The translations under genes and the position numbers were made by a program. DNA of 64,000 bases from CAIVAT01 sp037128705. GTDB lineage: Bacteria > Bacteroidota > Bacteroidia > Bacteroidales > FEN-979. Position 1 is the first letter of the stretch. Every line of letters starts with the position of its first letter. The stretch lies in contig JBAXVX010000008.1 of NCBI GenBank assembly GCA_037128705.1, positions 52,886-116,885 of the forward strand, written 5' to 3'. Below, one piece after another: positions 8,595 to 16,833 of this stretch. The notes below the pieces were generated by a model. The model saw nothing but the letters and a program-made list of their open reading frames with translations. It was not told the DNA's origin and did no database searches.

Positions 8595-10751
8595 ATGGAA
8601 AATCAGACATTTTACTATGACAACAAAATTGTAAAAAACTTTGCCTATGCGACCCTCTTCTGGGGCGTAGTCGGCATGGTAGTCGGACTCTTGCTGGCAT
8701 TACAGTTCATCTGGCCGGCACTGTCTTTCGGGATCCCTTACACCACTTTTGGAAGGATCAGGCCAATTCATACAAATGCTGTGATTTTTGCATTTGTCGG
8801 AAACGGGATGTTCACCGGGATCTATTATTCATTGCAGCGTCTTTGTAAAGCGAGGATGTTCAGCGACCTGCTCAGTAAGATCAATTTCTGGGGATGGCAA
8901 CTGATCATCGTATTAGCTGCACTTACCTTTGCCTTCGGGATCACCACCGGCAAGGAATATGCGGAACTGGAATGGCCGATCGACATTTTGGTTGCAGTTA
9001 TCTGGATCGTGTTTGGCTGGAATATGATCGGAACGATCATCAAGAGAAGGACTTCACATATTTATGTGGCAATCTGGTTTTACATTGCAACCTTCGTGAC
9101 CATTGCCGTGTTGCATGTCACCAACAGCCTGGCCATCCCGGTCGGACTTTTTAAAAGCTATCCCATCTATGCCGGGGTACAGGATGCCTTAGTCCAATGG
9201 TGGTATGGCCACAACGCAGTGGCATTTTTCCTTACAACCCCGTTTCTCGGGCTGATGTATTATTTTCTTCCGAAGGCGGCAAACCGTCCCATTTATTCCT
9301 ACAAGCTTTCCATCGTCCATTTCTGGGCGCTGATATTCCTTTACATTTGGGCAGGCCCGCATCATCTTTTATACAGCGCGCTCCCCAACTGGGCACAGTC
9401 GCTCGGTGTCGTCTTTTCCGTCATGCTGATCGCCCCGTCCTGGGGTGGAATGGTCAACGGACTTCTCACCCTTCGTGGAGCCTGGGACCGTGTTCGCGAG
9501 GATCCAGTGCTTAAATTCATGGTGGTTGCCGTAACAGCTTACGGAATGTCAACCTTTGAAGGTCCGATGATGTCGACCAAGACCGTCAACGCCATCTCTC
9601 ACTTCACCGACTGGACCGTGGGTCATGCACACATCGGCGCCCTTGGCTGGAATGGATTTCTCACCTTTGCTGTCTTATACTACCTGATTCCACGAATTTT
9701 TCAGACGCAGCTTTTTTCAAAGAAAATGGCCAATTTCCATTTCTGGATTGGAACCCTGGGTATCATCTTTTATGCTGTACCCTTATACTGGGGTGCGATC
9801 ACCCAGGCTTCGATGTGGAAAGAATTCACTGCTGCAGGCTTCCTGAAATATCCGAATTTTCTCGAAACGGTTACCCAACTGGCACCGATGTACGCAACCC
9901 GTGCAATTGGCGGTTCCTTTTACATAATAGGTGTTGTTCTTGGAGTTTATAACCTTATCCGGACCGTAAAAGCAGGGAAACTCCTGCCCGAAGAGGTTGC
10001 ATCCGCACCCGCACTTGAAAAGGCTGATGGCAAACGTGGATCCGGCGAAGGAGTTCATCGCTGGCTTGAGCGCCGGCCGGTTCAGTTCACCATCTTTGCG
10101 CTGGTTGCCGTTCTTATCGGCGGGCTCATTGAAATTGTACCGTTGTACCTCGTGAAGACGAACATCCCCACCATCGCCAGTGTGAAACCCTATACGCCGC
10201 TTGAACTGCAGGGTCGCGACATCTATGTCCGCGAAGGTTGTTATACCTGCCATTCACAACAGGTGCGTCCATTCAGGTCTGAAACGGAACGTTATGGTGA
10301 ATATGCCAAAGCCGGTGAATATGTTTACGACCATCCTTTTCAGTGGGGTTCAAAACGCAACGGACCCGACCTGTCGCGCGAAGGTGTCGTCAATGGTCGC
10401 CAGTACCGGCCCAATTCATGGCATTATAATCACATGCTGAATCCGCAGCGGTTGAACGAACAATCCATTATGCCGGTTTACAAATGGCTGATAACCGATG
10501 ACCTTGATTTATCGACTACCGCGAAGAAAATCCGTGTCATGCAATTCCTTGGAGTTCCCTATCCCCAGGGATATGATAAAATCGCCAACGATGAGCTCAT
10601 GCTGCAGGCAAGGGGGATCGCCGATGACCTGAAAAGCCAGGGCATCCAGGTCGAACCTACCAAAGAGATAATAGCGATGATCGCTTATCTCCAGAGACTT
10701 GGCAAAGACGTTCATGCTGCCAGTGCGGCTGCTTCCATCACTGCCAAATAA
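8595..10751 (+). CDS. ccoNO: cbb3 oxidase subunits I and II fused (CcoN-CcoO)
   Basis: A 718-residue fusion. Residues 1 to about 480 are CcoN: the polytopic haem-copper oxidase core with histidine motifs such as WWYGHNAVAFF, WAGPHHLLYSALPNW and GHAHIGALGWNGF, for haems b, b3 and CuB. After a linker with a further helix (about 500-520), the CcoO part carries a haem c site CYTCH (REGCYTCHSQQVRPF) with the conserved RSETERYGEY and GPDLSREG stretches. CcoO is normally a separate gene; fusion to CcoN is common in Bacteroidota. The enzyme reduces oxygen with electrons from cytochrome c and pumps protons in the inner membrane. Confidence 0.96.
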   Translation: MENQTFYYDNKIVKNFAYATLFWGVVGMVVGLLLALQFIWPALSFGIPYTTFGRIRPIHTNAVIFAFVGNGMFTGIYYSLQRLCKARMFSDLLSKINFWGWQLIIVLAALTFAFGITTGKEYAELEWPIDILVAVIWIVFGWNMIGTIIKRRTSHIYVAIWFYIATFVTIAVLHVTNSLAIPVGLFKSYPIYAGVQDALVQWWYGHNAVAFFLTTPFLGLMYYFLPKAANRPIYSYKLSIVHFWALIFLYIWAGPHHLLYSALPNWAQSLGVVFSVMLIAPSWGGMVNGLLTLRGAWDRVREDPVLKFMVVAVTAYGMSTFEGPMMSTKTVNAISHFTDWTVGHAHIGALGWNGFLTFAVLYYLIPRIFQTQLFSKKMANFHFWIGTLGIIFYAVPLYWGAITQASMWKEFTAAGFLKYPNFLETVTQLAPMYATRAIGGSFYIIGVVLGVYNLIRTVKAGKLLPEEVASAPALEKADGKRGSGEGVHRWLERRPVQFTIFALVAVLIGGLIEIVPLYLVKTNIPTIASVKPYTPLELQGRDIYVREGCYTCHSQQVRPFRSETERYGEYAKAGEYVYDHPFQWGSKRNGPDLSREGVVNGRQYRPNSWHYNHMLNPQRLNEQSIMPVYKWLITDDLDLSTTAKKIRVMQFLGVPYPQGYDKIANDELMLQARGIADDLKSQGIQVEPTKEIIAMIAYLQRLGKDVHAASAAASITAK

Positions 10752-10759
10752 TTCAGGCC

Positions 10760-10951
10760 ATGTTGCGCGATATCTTTAAAACAGTAAGTGGCATTGAAAG
10801 CTATGGGATGATCTCCATGATCATTTTTGTGCTCTTCTTTGCGCTGCTGGCCTTCCATACCCTCTCACTGAAAAAGAAGGATGTGGATGACTTCAGCCGT
10901 ATGCCGCTTGACGATTTTACCAAGGAATCAGATGAAATTCAAGATATTTAA
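10760..10951 (+). CDS. ccoQ: Small cbb3 oxidase subunit, CcoQ-like
   Basis: A 63-residue protein with a single central membrane helix (YGMISMIIFVLFFALLAFHTL) and a charged acidic tail, placed between ccoNO and ccoP, as expected for CcoQ. It starts 8 nt after ccoNO. The sequence is short and assignment rests mainly on size, topology and position. Confidence 0.8.
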   Translation: MLRDIFKTVSGIESYGMISMIIFVLFFALLAFHTLSLKKKDVDDFSRMPLDDFTKESDEIQDI

Positions 10952-10961
10952 AAATTGTTCT

Positions 10962-11549
10962 ATGGAAATAAATAATCAGAAAACGGTTGAAAAAGATGAG
11001 CTGACAGGAGATATTCTGCTGTCGGGTCACGAAAGCGACAATATCCGGGAATTGGATAACAGCCTGCCAAAATGGTGGGTCTGGCTTTTTGTCATAACCA
11101 TCATCTATGCAGTGGTTTACCTCTTTGTTTTTGATGTAATCAAGATTGCACCTTATCAGCAGGATGAGTGGAAGAAGGAGATGGCTGCAGCAGGAACTGT
11201 TGCCCCGGGTCAGAACGCCCCGGTGGATGCCGCCTCTCTCGTAGCGCTCACAGATAAGCCCAGTCTTGATGCAGGCAAGGAAATCTGGATCAAGCAATGC
11301 AAGGTATGCCATCTTGAAGGAGGGCAGGGACTGGTCGGGCCTAACCTCACGGATAACTTTTCCATCCATGGATGTACCTATGGGGATATGGTGAACATCA
11401 TTGTTGTGGGCGTCCCTGAAAAGGGGATGATATCCTGGAAAACGCAGCTTTCTGACACCCAGATCAGGCAGGTGGCAAGTTATGTGTTGACCCTGAAGGG
11501 CACCAATCCTCCCAATCCAAAAGCACCACAGGGAGACCCGTGTAAGTAA
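10962..11549 (+). CDS. ccoP: cbb3 oxidase subunit III, mono-haem CcoP
   Basis: A 195-residue protein starting MEINNQKTVEKDELTGDILL. The frame is open further upstream, but those codons overlap ccoQ, so the ATG 10 nt after the ccoQ stop is chosen. The N-terminal FixP-type segment has one helix (WWVWLFVITIIYAVVYLFVF), then a periplasmic cytochrome c domain with CKVCH and a likely axial Met in PEKGMISWK. Proteobacterial CcoP has two haem c domains; this one has a single CXXCH. The protein receives electrons for ccoNO. Confidence 0.92.
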   Translation: MEINNQKTVEKDELTGDILLSGHESDNIRELDNSLPKWWVWLFVITIIYAVVYLFVFDVIKIAPYQQDEWKKEMAAAGTVAPGQNAPVDAASLVALTDKPSLDAGKEIWIKQCKVCHLEGGQGLVGPNLTDNFSIHGCTYGDMVNIIVVGVPEKGMISWKTQLSDTQIRQVASYVLTLKGTNPPNPKAPQGDPCK

Positions 11550-11550
11550 C

Positions 11551-12957
11551 ATGCAAAAGCAGGACGATTCTTCAGACGGTTTTCGCGACAGGTTATACAC
11601 CATCGACGAAACCGGCAAAAGACTTTGGGTTTTCGCTAAAAAACCGAAAGGAAGGCTGACTTCAGCAAGGAATGTGACGGGAATTTTATTGATGATTTTC
11701 TTTTTTTCCGCACCCTTCATTAAAGTCCACGGGCAGCAACTCCTGTTATTCGATTTTCTGCACCGGACGTTTGTGATATTTGGGGTACAGTTCTGGCCGC
11801 AGGATTTCAACCTGTTTTTTATTGCGATGATTGCCATGATGGTCTTCATCATTGTCTTTACGGTTACCTATGGACGAATATGGTGCGGATGGGCTTGCCC
11901 CCAAACGGTCTTTATGGAGGTTCTTTTCAGGCGCATTGAATACTGGATTGACGGCAATGCACATAGTCAGAAGGAGCTGGATGCCCGGCCCTGGGACGCA
12001 AACAAGATTGTCCGCCGGGTCGCAAAGCATGGAATATTTTACCTGATCTCATTTATTATCAGCAACTATTTCCTGATGTACATCATCGGATCGGATGCCT
12101 GGTATAAAATGGTGACCGAAAGTCCGGCCAATCATGTGGCCGGCCTCGCTGGCATGGCCATTTTTTCATTCATCTTCTATTTTATCTTCTCCTGGTTCCG
12201 CGAACAGGTTTGCACCATCGTTTGTCCCTACGGCCGTTTACAGGGTGTTCTGCTTGATCGTGAAACGGTCGTCATTTCCTATGATTATTTCAGGGGGGAG
12301 GGGCGTGGAGCTCTGCGCAAAAGCGAAATCCGTTCGGAGACCAAAAAGGGTGATTGCATCGATTGCAGTCAGTGTGTTTCGGTTTGCCCCACCGGCATTG
12401 ATATACGCAACGGAACACAGCTGGAATGCATCAATTGTGCCTGTTGTATTGACGCCTGCGATGACATGATGAACAAAGTGGGTTTTAAACCGGGTTTGAT
12501 ACGCTATGCATCCGAGAAAATGATTTCTGACAAGAAACCCTGGCATTATACAGTACGATCCGGCGCCTATACCGTGGTCCTGGCGGTTTTACTGGTCGCG
12601 CTCACCTATTTTCTTGTTTCGCGCAATCCTGTTGAGGCAACAGTACTTCGTTCTCCTGGCATGTTATTCCAGGAGCAGGAGGGTGGGAAGATCAGTAATC
12701 TCTATAGTGTCAAAGTGGTAAATAAAACAGCCCATGATCTTCCGATCGAACTGCGTCTTCTTTCAGGGCAGGGGGAGGTTAAAGTCATCGGGAATGCTGC
12801 CTTGATCGCTAAACAGTCGCTGGGAGAGGTGGTGTTTTTCATTCTGATGGATCGGAATAAACTTGCCGGTGGCAAAACTGAATTGGAAATCGGGATCTTC
12901 TCGGGCGGTGTAAAACTCGATCAAACCAGGGCGACTTTTGTCGGACCGGAAAAATAA
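11551..12957 (+). CDS. ccoG: cbb3 oxidase accessory ferredoxin-like protein CcoG (FixG/RdxA)
   Basis: A 468-residue membrane iron-sulfur protein. Transmembrane helices flank CGWACPQTVFMEV and CTIVCPYGRLQG. Next comes a ferredoxin domain with CIDCSQCVSVCPTG and CINCACCIDACDD for two 4Fe-4S clusters. The C-terminal third is a periplasmic Ig-like FixG domain. CcoG is known as a cupric reductase serving cbb3 assembly. It starts 1 nt after ccoP ends, so translation is likely coupled. Confidence 0.95.
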   Translation: MQKQDDSSDGFRDRLYTIDETGKRLWVFAKKPKGRLTSARNVTGILLMIFFFSAPFIKVHGQQLLLFDFLHRTFVIFGVQFWPQDFNLFFIAMIAMMVFIIVFTVTYGRIWCGWACPQTVFMEVLFRRIEYWIDGNAHSQKELDARPWDANKIVRRVAKHGIFYLISFIISNYFLMYIIGSDAWYKMVTESPANHVAGLAGMAIFSFIFYFIFSWFREQVCTIVCPYGRLQGVLLDRETVVISYDYFRGEGRGALRKSEIRSETKKGDCIDCSQCVSVCPTGIDIRNGTQLECINCACCIDACDDMMNKVGFKPGLIRYASEKMISDKKPWHYTVRSGAYTVVLAVLLVALTYFLVSRNPVEATVLRSPGMLFQEQEGGKISNLYSVKVVNKTAHDLPIELRLLSGQGEVKVIGNAALIAKQSLGEVVFFILMDRNKLAGGKTELEIGIFSGGVKLDQTRATFVGPEK

Positions 12958-12963
12958 CTTAGG

Positions 12964-13407
12964 ATGAAGTGGAACTGGGGAACAGGAATATTTATTGTTA
13001 TTGTCCTTTTCATTGGGGCATGCGTTGCTTTTATTGTCTATTCACAAAAGCAGAGATGGAGCCTTGTTGAGGAGGATTATTACCCGAAGGAACTTCGTCA
13101 TGAGGAGAAACTGGTCAAGATGCGCAATGCCAATGCGATGACCGTGCAACTGATGGTCAAACTTGATAAATCAAACCTTATCATTCAGTTTCCGTCCGAT
13201 TTCAGGGGGAAATCATTGACCGGAACGATTGACATATACCGCCCTTCTGACGAAAAACTTGATGTGATCGTCCCTGTCGCGGTTGATACCTCCCTGTCCC
13301 AATGCATTCCACGGAGGAAACTTTCTCAGGGCAGGTATGTGGCTAAGATTGACTGGACCTCGGAGGGAAAGGATTATTTTAAGGAGTTTGATGTTTTTAT
13401 ACCCTGA
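12964..13407 (+). CDS. fixH: FixH family cbb3-associated membrane protein
   Basis: A 147-residue protein with one N-terminal membrane helix (GIFIVIVLFIGACVAFIVYS), then the EEDYYPKEL segment seen in FixH/CcoH proteins, and a periplasmic beta-rich domain ending in WTSEGKDYFKEFDVFIP. It lies 6 nt after ccoG. FixH/CcoH proteins are needed for stable cbb3 assembly. Confidence 0.88.
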   Translation: MKWNWGTGIFIVIVLFIGACVAFIVYSQKQRWSLVEEDYYPKELRHEEKLVKMRNANAMTVQLMVKLDKSNLIIQFPSDFRGKSLTGTIDIYRPSDEKLDVIVPVAVDTSLSQCIPRRKLSQGRYVAKIDWTSEGKDYFKEFDVFIP

Positions 13408-13408
13408 G

Positions 13409-14125
13409 ATGGATATCCTACAGCCGTTGATTATTGGTCTTCTGGGTAGTTTTCACTGCATGGGCATGTGTGGACCCATCGCGTTGTCCCTGCCCCTGAA
13501 CCAGAAATCAGGAACGACCAGAATCCTCAGCGGGATGATCTACAACCTGGGGCGTGTTCTTACCTACATTATGCTCGGGCTGATCTTTGGCCTGCTTGGC
13601 CTGGGAATCCATCTTTGGGGATTCCAGCAGTGGGTATCCATCTGTGCCGGCGCGATGATGATCCTGAGCGTTGGGTTCCCTGTGATTTTTCATGGCAGGA
13701 AGGTTACCGGAGTATTCGATCATCTTTTTTCAGGATTGAAGGGGCTTTTCGGACGTTTTTTTGGAATCCGCAGTTACCTGTCCACGCTGGGAATTGGCTT
13801 ACTGAATGGATTGTTACCCTGCGGCCTGGTCTATGTTGCCCTTGCCGGGGCCCTTGTTTCAAACAGCCCGGCGCAGGGAGGCATATACATGATGTTGTTC
13901 GGGCTTGGCACAATCCCTGCGCTGCTGGCAATTTCATTGCTGGGAAATTTTATCAGCCTGGCCTTCAGGCGAAGTGTGCAAAAGGCTATCCCGTTCCTTG
14001 TCATCCTGATCGGGATTTTGTTTGTCCTTCGCGGAATGAACCTTGGAATCCCGTATATCAGCCCGAAAATGGAAAAGCATCAGCCACAGACAGAGGAGTT
14101 GCAAAAACCCAAATGCTGTCATTGA
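13409..14125 (+). CDS. TauE/SafE (UreH-like) membrane protein of the cbb3 locus
   Basis: A 238-residue polytopic protein. The frame is open further upstream, but the ATG directly after the fixH stop (1 nt gap) gives the family-typical start MDILQPLIIGLLGSFHCMGMCG. The first helix carries HCMGMC, and the protein ends in KPKCCH. Two Cys/His clusters on a membrane protein in a copper-enzyme locus suggest a role in copper handling for cbb3 maturation; this is inference. Family members are usually annotated as sulfite exporter TauE/SafE, which is unlikely to be the role here. Confidence 0.85.
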   Translation: MDILQPLIIGLLGSFHCMGMCGPIALSLPLNQKSGTTRILSGMIYNLGRVLTYIMLGLIFGLLGLGIHLWGFQQWVSICAGAMMILSVGFPVIFHGRKVTGVFDHLFSGLKGLFGRFFGIRSYLSTLGIGLLNGLLPCGLVYVALAGALVSNSPAQGGIYMMLFGLGTIPALLAISLLGNFISLAFRRSVQKAIPFLVILIGILFVLRGMNLGIPYISPKMEKHQPQTEELQKPKCCH

Positions 14126-14150
14126 AATTCCCGGTGATTTAATAAATTTG
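14122..14150 (+). promoter_or_regulatory. Promoter of the haem c lipoprotein gene
   Basis: TTG at 14122-14124 and TAAATTTG at 14143-14150, spaced by 18 nt, fit the Bacteroidota -33/-7 pattern. The element overlaps the end of the preceding gene and gives a leader of about 75 nt. Confidence 0.55.
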
Positions 14151-14232
14151 TAAACGAAAGTATGAACCTGTTTTACGACCATTCTGCCGGTCAATAATCC
14201 ATTTAACTATAAACGCTAAAAAACCAAAAATT

Positions 14233-14727
14233 ATGAAAAAAACTGCAATTATCCTGATTTCATTGTTTGCGATGACCTTTGTCATAACCTCTTGCGGAGG
14301 AGGAAGCCAGCCGGCATCCGAACAAACGGCTGTTAAAGCAACCGGTCCCTATGCCGATCTTCCGGCCGATGTCCAGGCCATGATGCCACGCGGCGAAGAA
14401 ATTTACAAGACCAAATGCGTGGTTTGTCACCAGGCTACCGGTTTGGGCATTGAAAATGTATTTCCCCCGCTCTCCAAAGCCGATTATCTCCTGGCTGATA
14501 AAGTAAGGGCAGTTGCACAAACCCTCAACGGCTCAAAAATTGAAATGATGGTGAATGGGAAAAAGTATACCCAGGAAATGGTTCCCCAGGTTGATACAAA
14601 AGAAGATGCCGTAGCGGTTATTAATTATGTCCTGAATAATTTAGGAAATAAGGATGGATTTGTGACCATGGCAGAAGTTTCAGCCATTGTGATTAAACCA
14701 CGCACTGCCCCGGCCCAGGCCAAATAG
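14233..14727 (+). CDS. Haem c lipoprotein
   Basis: A 164-residue protein with a lipoprotein signal (LFAMTFVITSC, acylated Cys followed by GGG). A cytochrome c domain has CVVCH (KTKCVVCHQATG) and a distal NGKKYTQEMVPQ region that could supply Met as axial ligand. It lies at the end of the cbb3 cluster but has its own promoter. A likely role is electron delivery to cbb3 oxidase across the periplasm; this is inferred from context. Confidence 0.85.
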   Translation: MKKTAIILISLFAMTFVITSCGGGSQPASEQTAVKATGPYADLPADVQAMMPRGEEIYKTKCVVCHQATGLGIENVFPPLSKADYLLADKVRAVAQTLNGSKIEMMVNGKKYTQEMVPQVDTKEDAVAVINYVLNNLGNKDGFVTMAEVSAIVIKPRTAPAQAK

Positions 14728-14749
14728 AAGAATGAAAAATTAAAAAACG

Positions 14750-14779
14750 AAAGGCTGTTACCTGAAGTGACAGCCTTTT
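14750..14779. terminator. Bidirectional terminator between haem c lipoprotein and TPM gene
   Basis: A 12-bp stem (AAAGGCTGTTAC with GTGACAGCCTTT, one G-T pair) and a 5-nt loop, with a T-run on the plus side and an A-run on the other. It sits between convergent genes. Confidence 0.85.
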
Positions 14780-14815
14780 ATTATTTCATTGGATGGACTT
14801 TTAACAGACCCTGGT

Positions 14816-15640
14816 TTACCAGCTGCCACCTGCACCGCCGCCGCCGAAGCTTCCGCCGCCGAACCCGCCGAAGCCTCCTCCTCCTCCTCCTCCTCCAAAA
14901 CCACCGCCGCCGCCGCCACTGAAATCATTCCAGGAACCGCTGTGGCCGCGCCCCATTGAACCCAGAAGCCAGAAGGCGGTCCAGAACGGGAGGCTTTTAC
15001 CCACGGATGAGCCACGGGCACGGCTGCCACGGATCAAAGTGAAAACAACAGCCATGATGATGATGGGGATGAGAAGCCCGTATGGGCTTGATTTCTTGTC
15101 TTTTCGCTTTGCATACTGGTCGGCCGTATATTCGCCTTTTGCCAGTGAAATCATTGCAGTGGTAGCGGCATCAATCCCTGCATAATAATTGCCGTTCTGG
15201 AAATTCGGGATCATCTCGTTGGTTACAATGCGTTTGGCAAGAGCATCAGGAATCACTCCCTCAAGACCATATCCGGTTTGAATGCAGGCTTCACCTTTTT
15301 CATTGGGGTATTTGGGTTTAACAAGAAGAACTGCTCCATTGTTTTTTCCTTTCTGTCCTACACCCCATGCCTGCCCGATTTTATAGGCAAATTCATTATA
15401 GTCGTATCCGTTCAGCGATTTAACGATCACCACAACAATCTGGGTTGAGGTTGAATCGTTGAAAATGACCAGCTTCTGTTCCAGGTTTTGAATTTCGTCA
15501 CTGGTCAGAATACCAGCAAAATCATTCACCAGCCTGGGTGGTTCAGGCCTGGCCGGAATATCTTGTGCGGAAGCAGGAGAAGATCCGAAAAGAAGTAACA
15601 TCCCCAGAAATGAAACAATGAAATCCCTGATCATTTTCAT
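14816..15640 (-). CDS. Secreted TPM-domain protein with Gly-rich tail (YgcG-like)
   Basis: A 274-residue protein with a signal peptide (FLGMLLLFGSSPASAQ). The TPM domain (about 35-170) begins RLVNDFAGILTSDEIQNLEQ and contains STQIVVVIVKSL and GYGLEGVIPD. A transmembrane helix follows near 195 (LLIPIIIMAVVFTLI), then a tail of Gly-Gly-Phe-rich repeats. This is the standard layout of YgcG-type TPM proteins, often encoded with LemA. The molecular role is not established; other TPM proteins act as phosphatases or membrane-protein quality factors. It is the last gene of lemA-TPM-TPM. Confidence 0.85.
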   Translation of the reverse strand: MKMIRDFIVSFLGMLLLFGSSPASAQDIPARPEPPRLVNDFAGILTSDEIQNLEQKLVIFNDSTSTQIVVVIVKSLNGYDYNEFAYKIGQAWGVGQKGKNNGAVLLVKPKYPNEKGEACIQTGYGLEGVIPDALAKRIVTNEMIPNFQNGNYYAGIDAATTAMISLAKGEYTADQYAKRKDKKSSPYGLLIPIIIMAVVFTLIRGSRARGSSVGKSLPFWTAFWLLGSMGRGHSGSWNDFSGGGGGGFGGGGGGGGFGGFGGGSFGGGGAGGSW

Positions 15641-15686
15641 AAAATTTTCCTCCTTCTTACCTCACCAAAATAAACCAACCTGCAGC

Positions 15687-15734
15687 GTTACCCTATTACC
15701 CTGTTACCCTGTTACCTTGTCACCCTGTTACCTT
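15687..15734. repeat. Tandem 8-bp repeat, six units of GTTACCCT type
   Basis: Six consecutive 8-nt units (GTTACCCT, ATTACCCT, GTTACCCT, GTTACCTT, GTCACCCT, GTTACCTT) fill the gap between two TPM genes. The reverse complement is the same unit found at 21126-21189. Confidence 0.9.
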
Positions 15735-15736
15735 CC

Positions 15737-16183
15737 TTAGTCTTTCCCAAAAGAAATATCATCAGAAAGTTCATTGATGTCATCTTTTTGACGTGGAAAA
15801 TGTTGTTTCAGGTGTTGCCCTGTAGATCCTATCGCTTCGATCAATCCGTCGGCGAACCGGCCTTCCCTGAAATGGTCAAGCATCTTTGCTTTAATGCTAT
15901 CCCAGTAATTTTCCGGAACAACCTTATGAATCCCGCTGTCGCCAATGATGGCGAAGCGGCGGTTCTTCACCGCAAGATAAACTAACACTCCATTTCTTAG
16001 CTCCGTTTTATTCATGCCCAGCTGCTTAAAAATAAAGGCAGCACGATCGAGTACATCTCCCGTAAAGGTGTTCTCGATATGAACCCGGATCTCCCCTGAG
16101 GTATCCAGCTCGGCGTTCATAATGGCATGTTTGATCTCCTCTTTCTCCTGTTTTGAGAAAAAATCAACTGCAGCTGTTCCCAT
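15737..16183 (-). CDS. TPM-domain protein (second copy, short)
   Basis: A 148-residue protein without a signal peptide. A TPM-type domain starts FFSKQEKEEIKHAIMNAE and includes TSGEIRVHIENTF, GVLVYLAVKNRRFAIIGD and a final acidic stretch. It is the cytosolic-looking partner to the larger TPM protein, between it and lemA. The start ATG lies 20 nt after lemA. The function is unknown. Confidence 0.82.
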   Translation of the reverse strand: MGTAAVDFFSKQEKEEIKHAIMNAELDTSGEIRVHIENTFTGDVLDRAAFIFKQLGMNKTELRNGVLVYLAVKNRRFAIIGDSGIHKVVPENYWDSIKAKMLDHFREGRFADGLIEAIGSTGQHLKQHFPRQKDDINELSDDISFGKD

Positions 16184-16203
16184 GGGTCCAGTGTTTAAAA
16201 TGA

Positions 16204-16800
16204 TTAAAACTGCACCGTTGGGGCTTTTTCCGCACCCGCCTGTGCCTGGAAGTAGGCTTTCGTCTTAAAGCCAAACATACCGGCGAAGAAACTGTTGGGG
16301 AAACGGCGCAAGTAGCTGTTATAAGCCTGCGCGGTTTCGTTGAACTTCATGCGTTCAACTGTGATCCTGTTTTCAGTACCTTCCAACTGAGCCTGAAGCT
16401 CCGAGAAATTCTGTGTAGCCTTCAGCTCAGGATATTTCTCAACAACCACCATCAATCTTCCAAGGGCGGAACTTACACCATTCTGAGCCTCCTGGAACTT
16501 CTGAAGTGATCCTTCATCCAGGTTCTTGGGATTGATTTGTACGCTGGTTGCCTTGGCCCTTGCCTCAATGACGGCTGTGAGGGTCTGCTGCTCAAATTTG
16601 GCAACACCCTTTACTGTATTTACCAGGTTTGGTATCAGGTCAAGCCTGCGCTGGTATACATTTTCAACGTTGGCCCAGGCCTGGTTTACACCCTCTTCCT
16701 TGGTAACCAAGTTGTTGTTAATCCCTGTTGCCCACGACACCAGGAGGATGATCACCCCTATGATAACGATCAAAATAATCCAACCTTTGCTTAGTTTCAT
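16204..16800 (-). CDS. lemA: LemA family protein
   Basis: A 198-residue protein with one N-terminal membrane helix (GWIILIVIIGVIILLVSWAT), then a long helical domain with the LemA signatures NLVTKEEGVNQAWANVENVY, RRLDLIPNLVNTVKG and NSYLRRFPNSFFA. LemA proteins are anchored helical bundles often paired with TPM proteins, as here. The biochemical role is not established. Confidence 0.93.
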   Translation of the reverse strand: MKLSKGWIILIVIIGVIILLVSWATGINNNLVTKEEGVNQAWANVENVYQRRLDLIPNLVNTVKGVAKFEQQTLTAVIEARAKATSVQINPKNLDEGSLQKFQEAQNGVSSALGRLMVVVEKYPELKATQNFSELQAQLEGTENRITVERMKFNETAQAYNSYLRRFPNSFFAGMFGFKTKAYFQAQAGAEKAPTVQF

Positions 16801-16833
16801 GACTCGCTAGATTTAATGATAATTGTTGCTAAT

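Noticed and set aside
10881..10961. Longer start for ccoP
   Set aside because: Would overlap ccoQ in another frame; the ATG at 10962 gives the expected N-terminal sequence.
13283..13408. Longer start for the TauE/SafE-like protein
   Set aside because: The extension is a shadow of fixH; the ATG at 13409 starts directly at the family N-terminus.
14758..15030. 90-codon Ala/Glu-rich minus-strand ORF
   Set aside because: Out-of-frame translation of the Gly-rich tail codons of the TPM protein.
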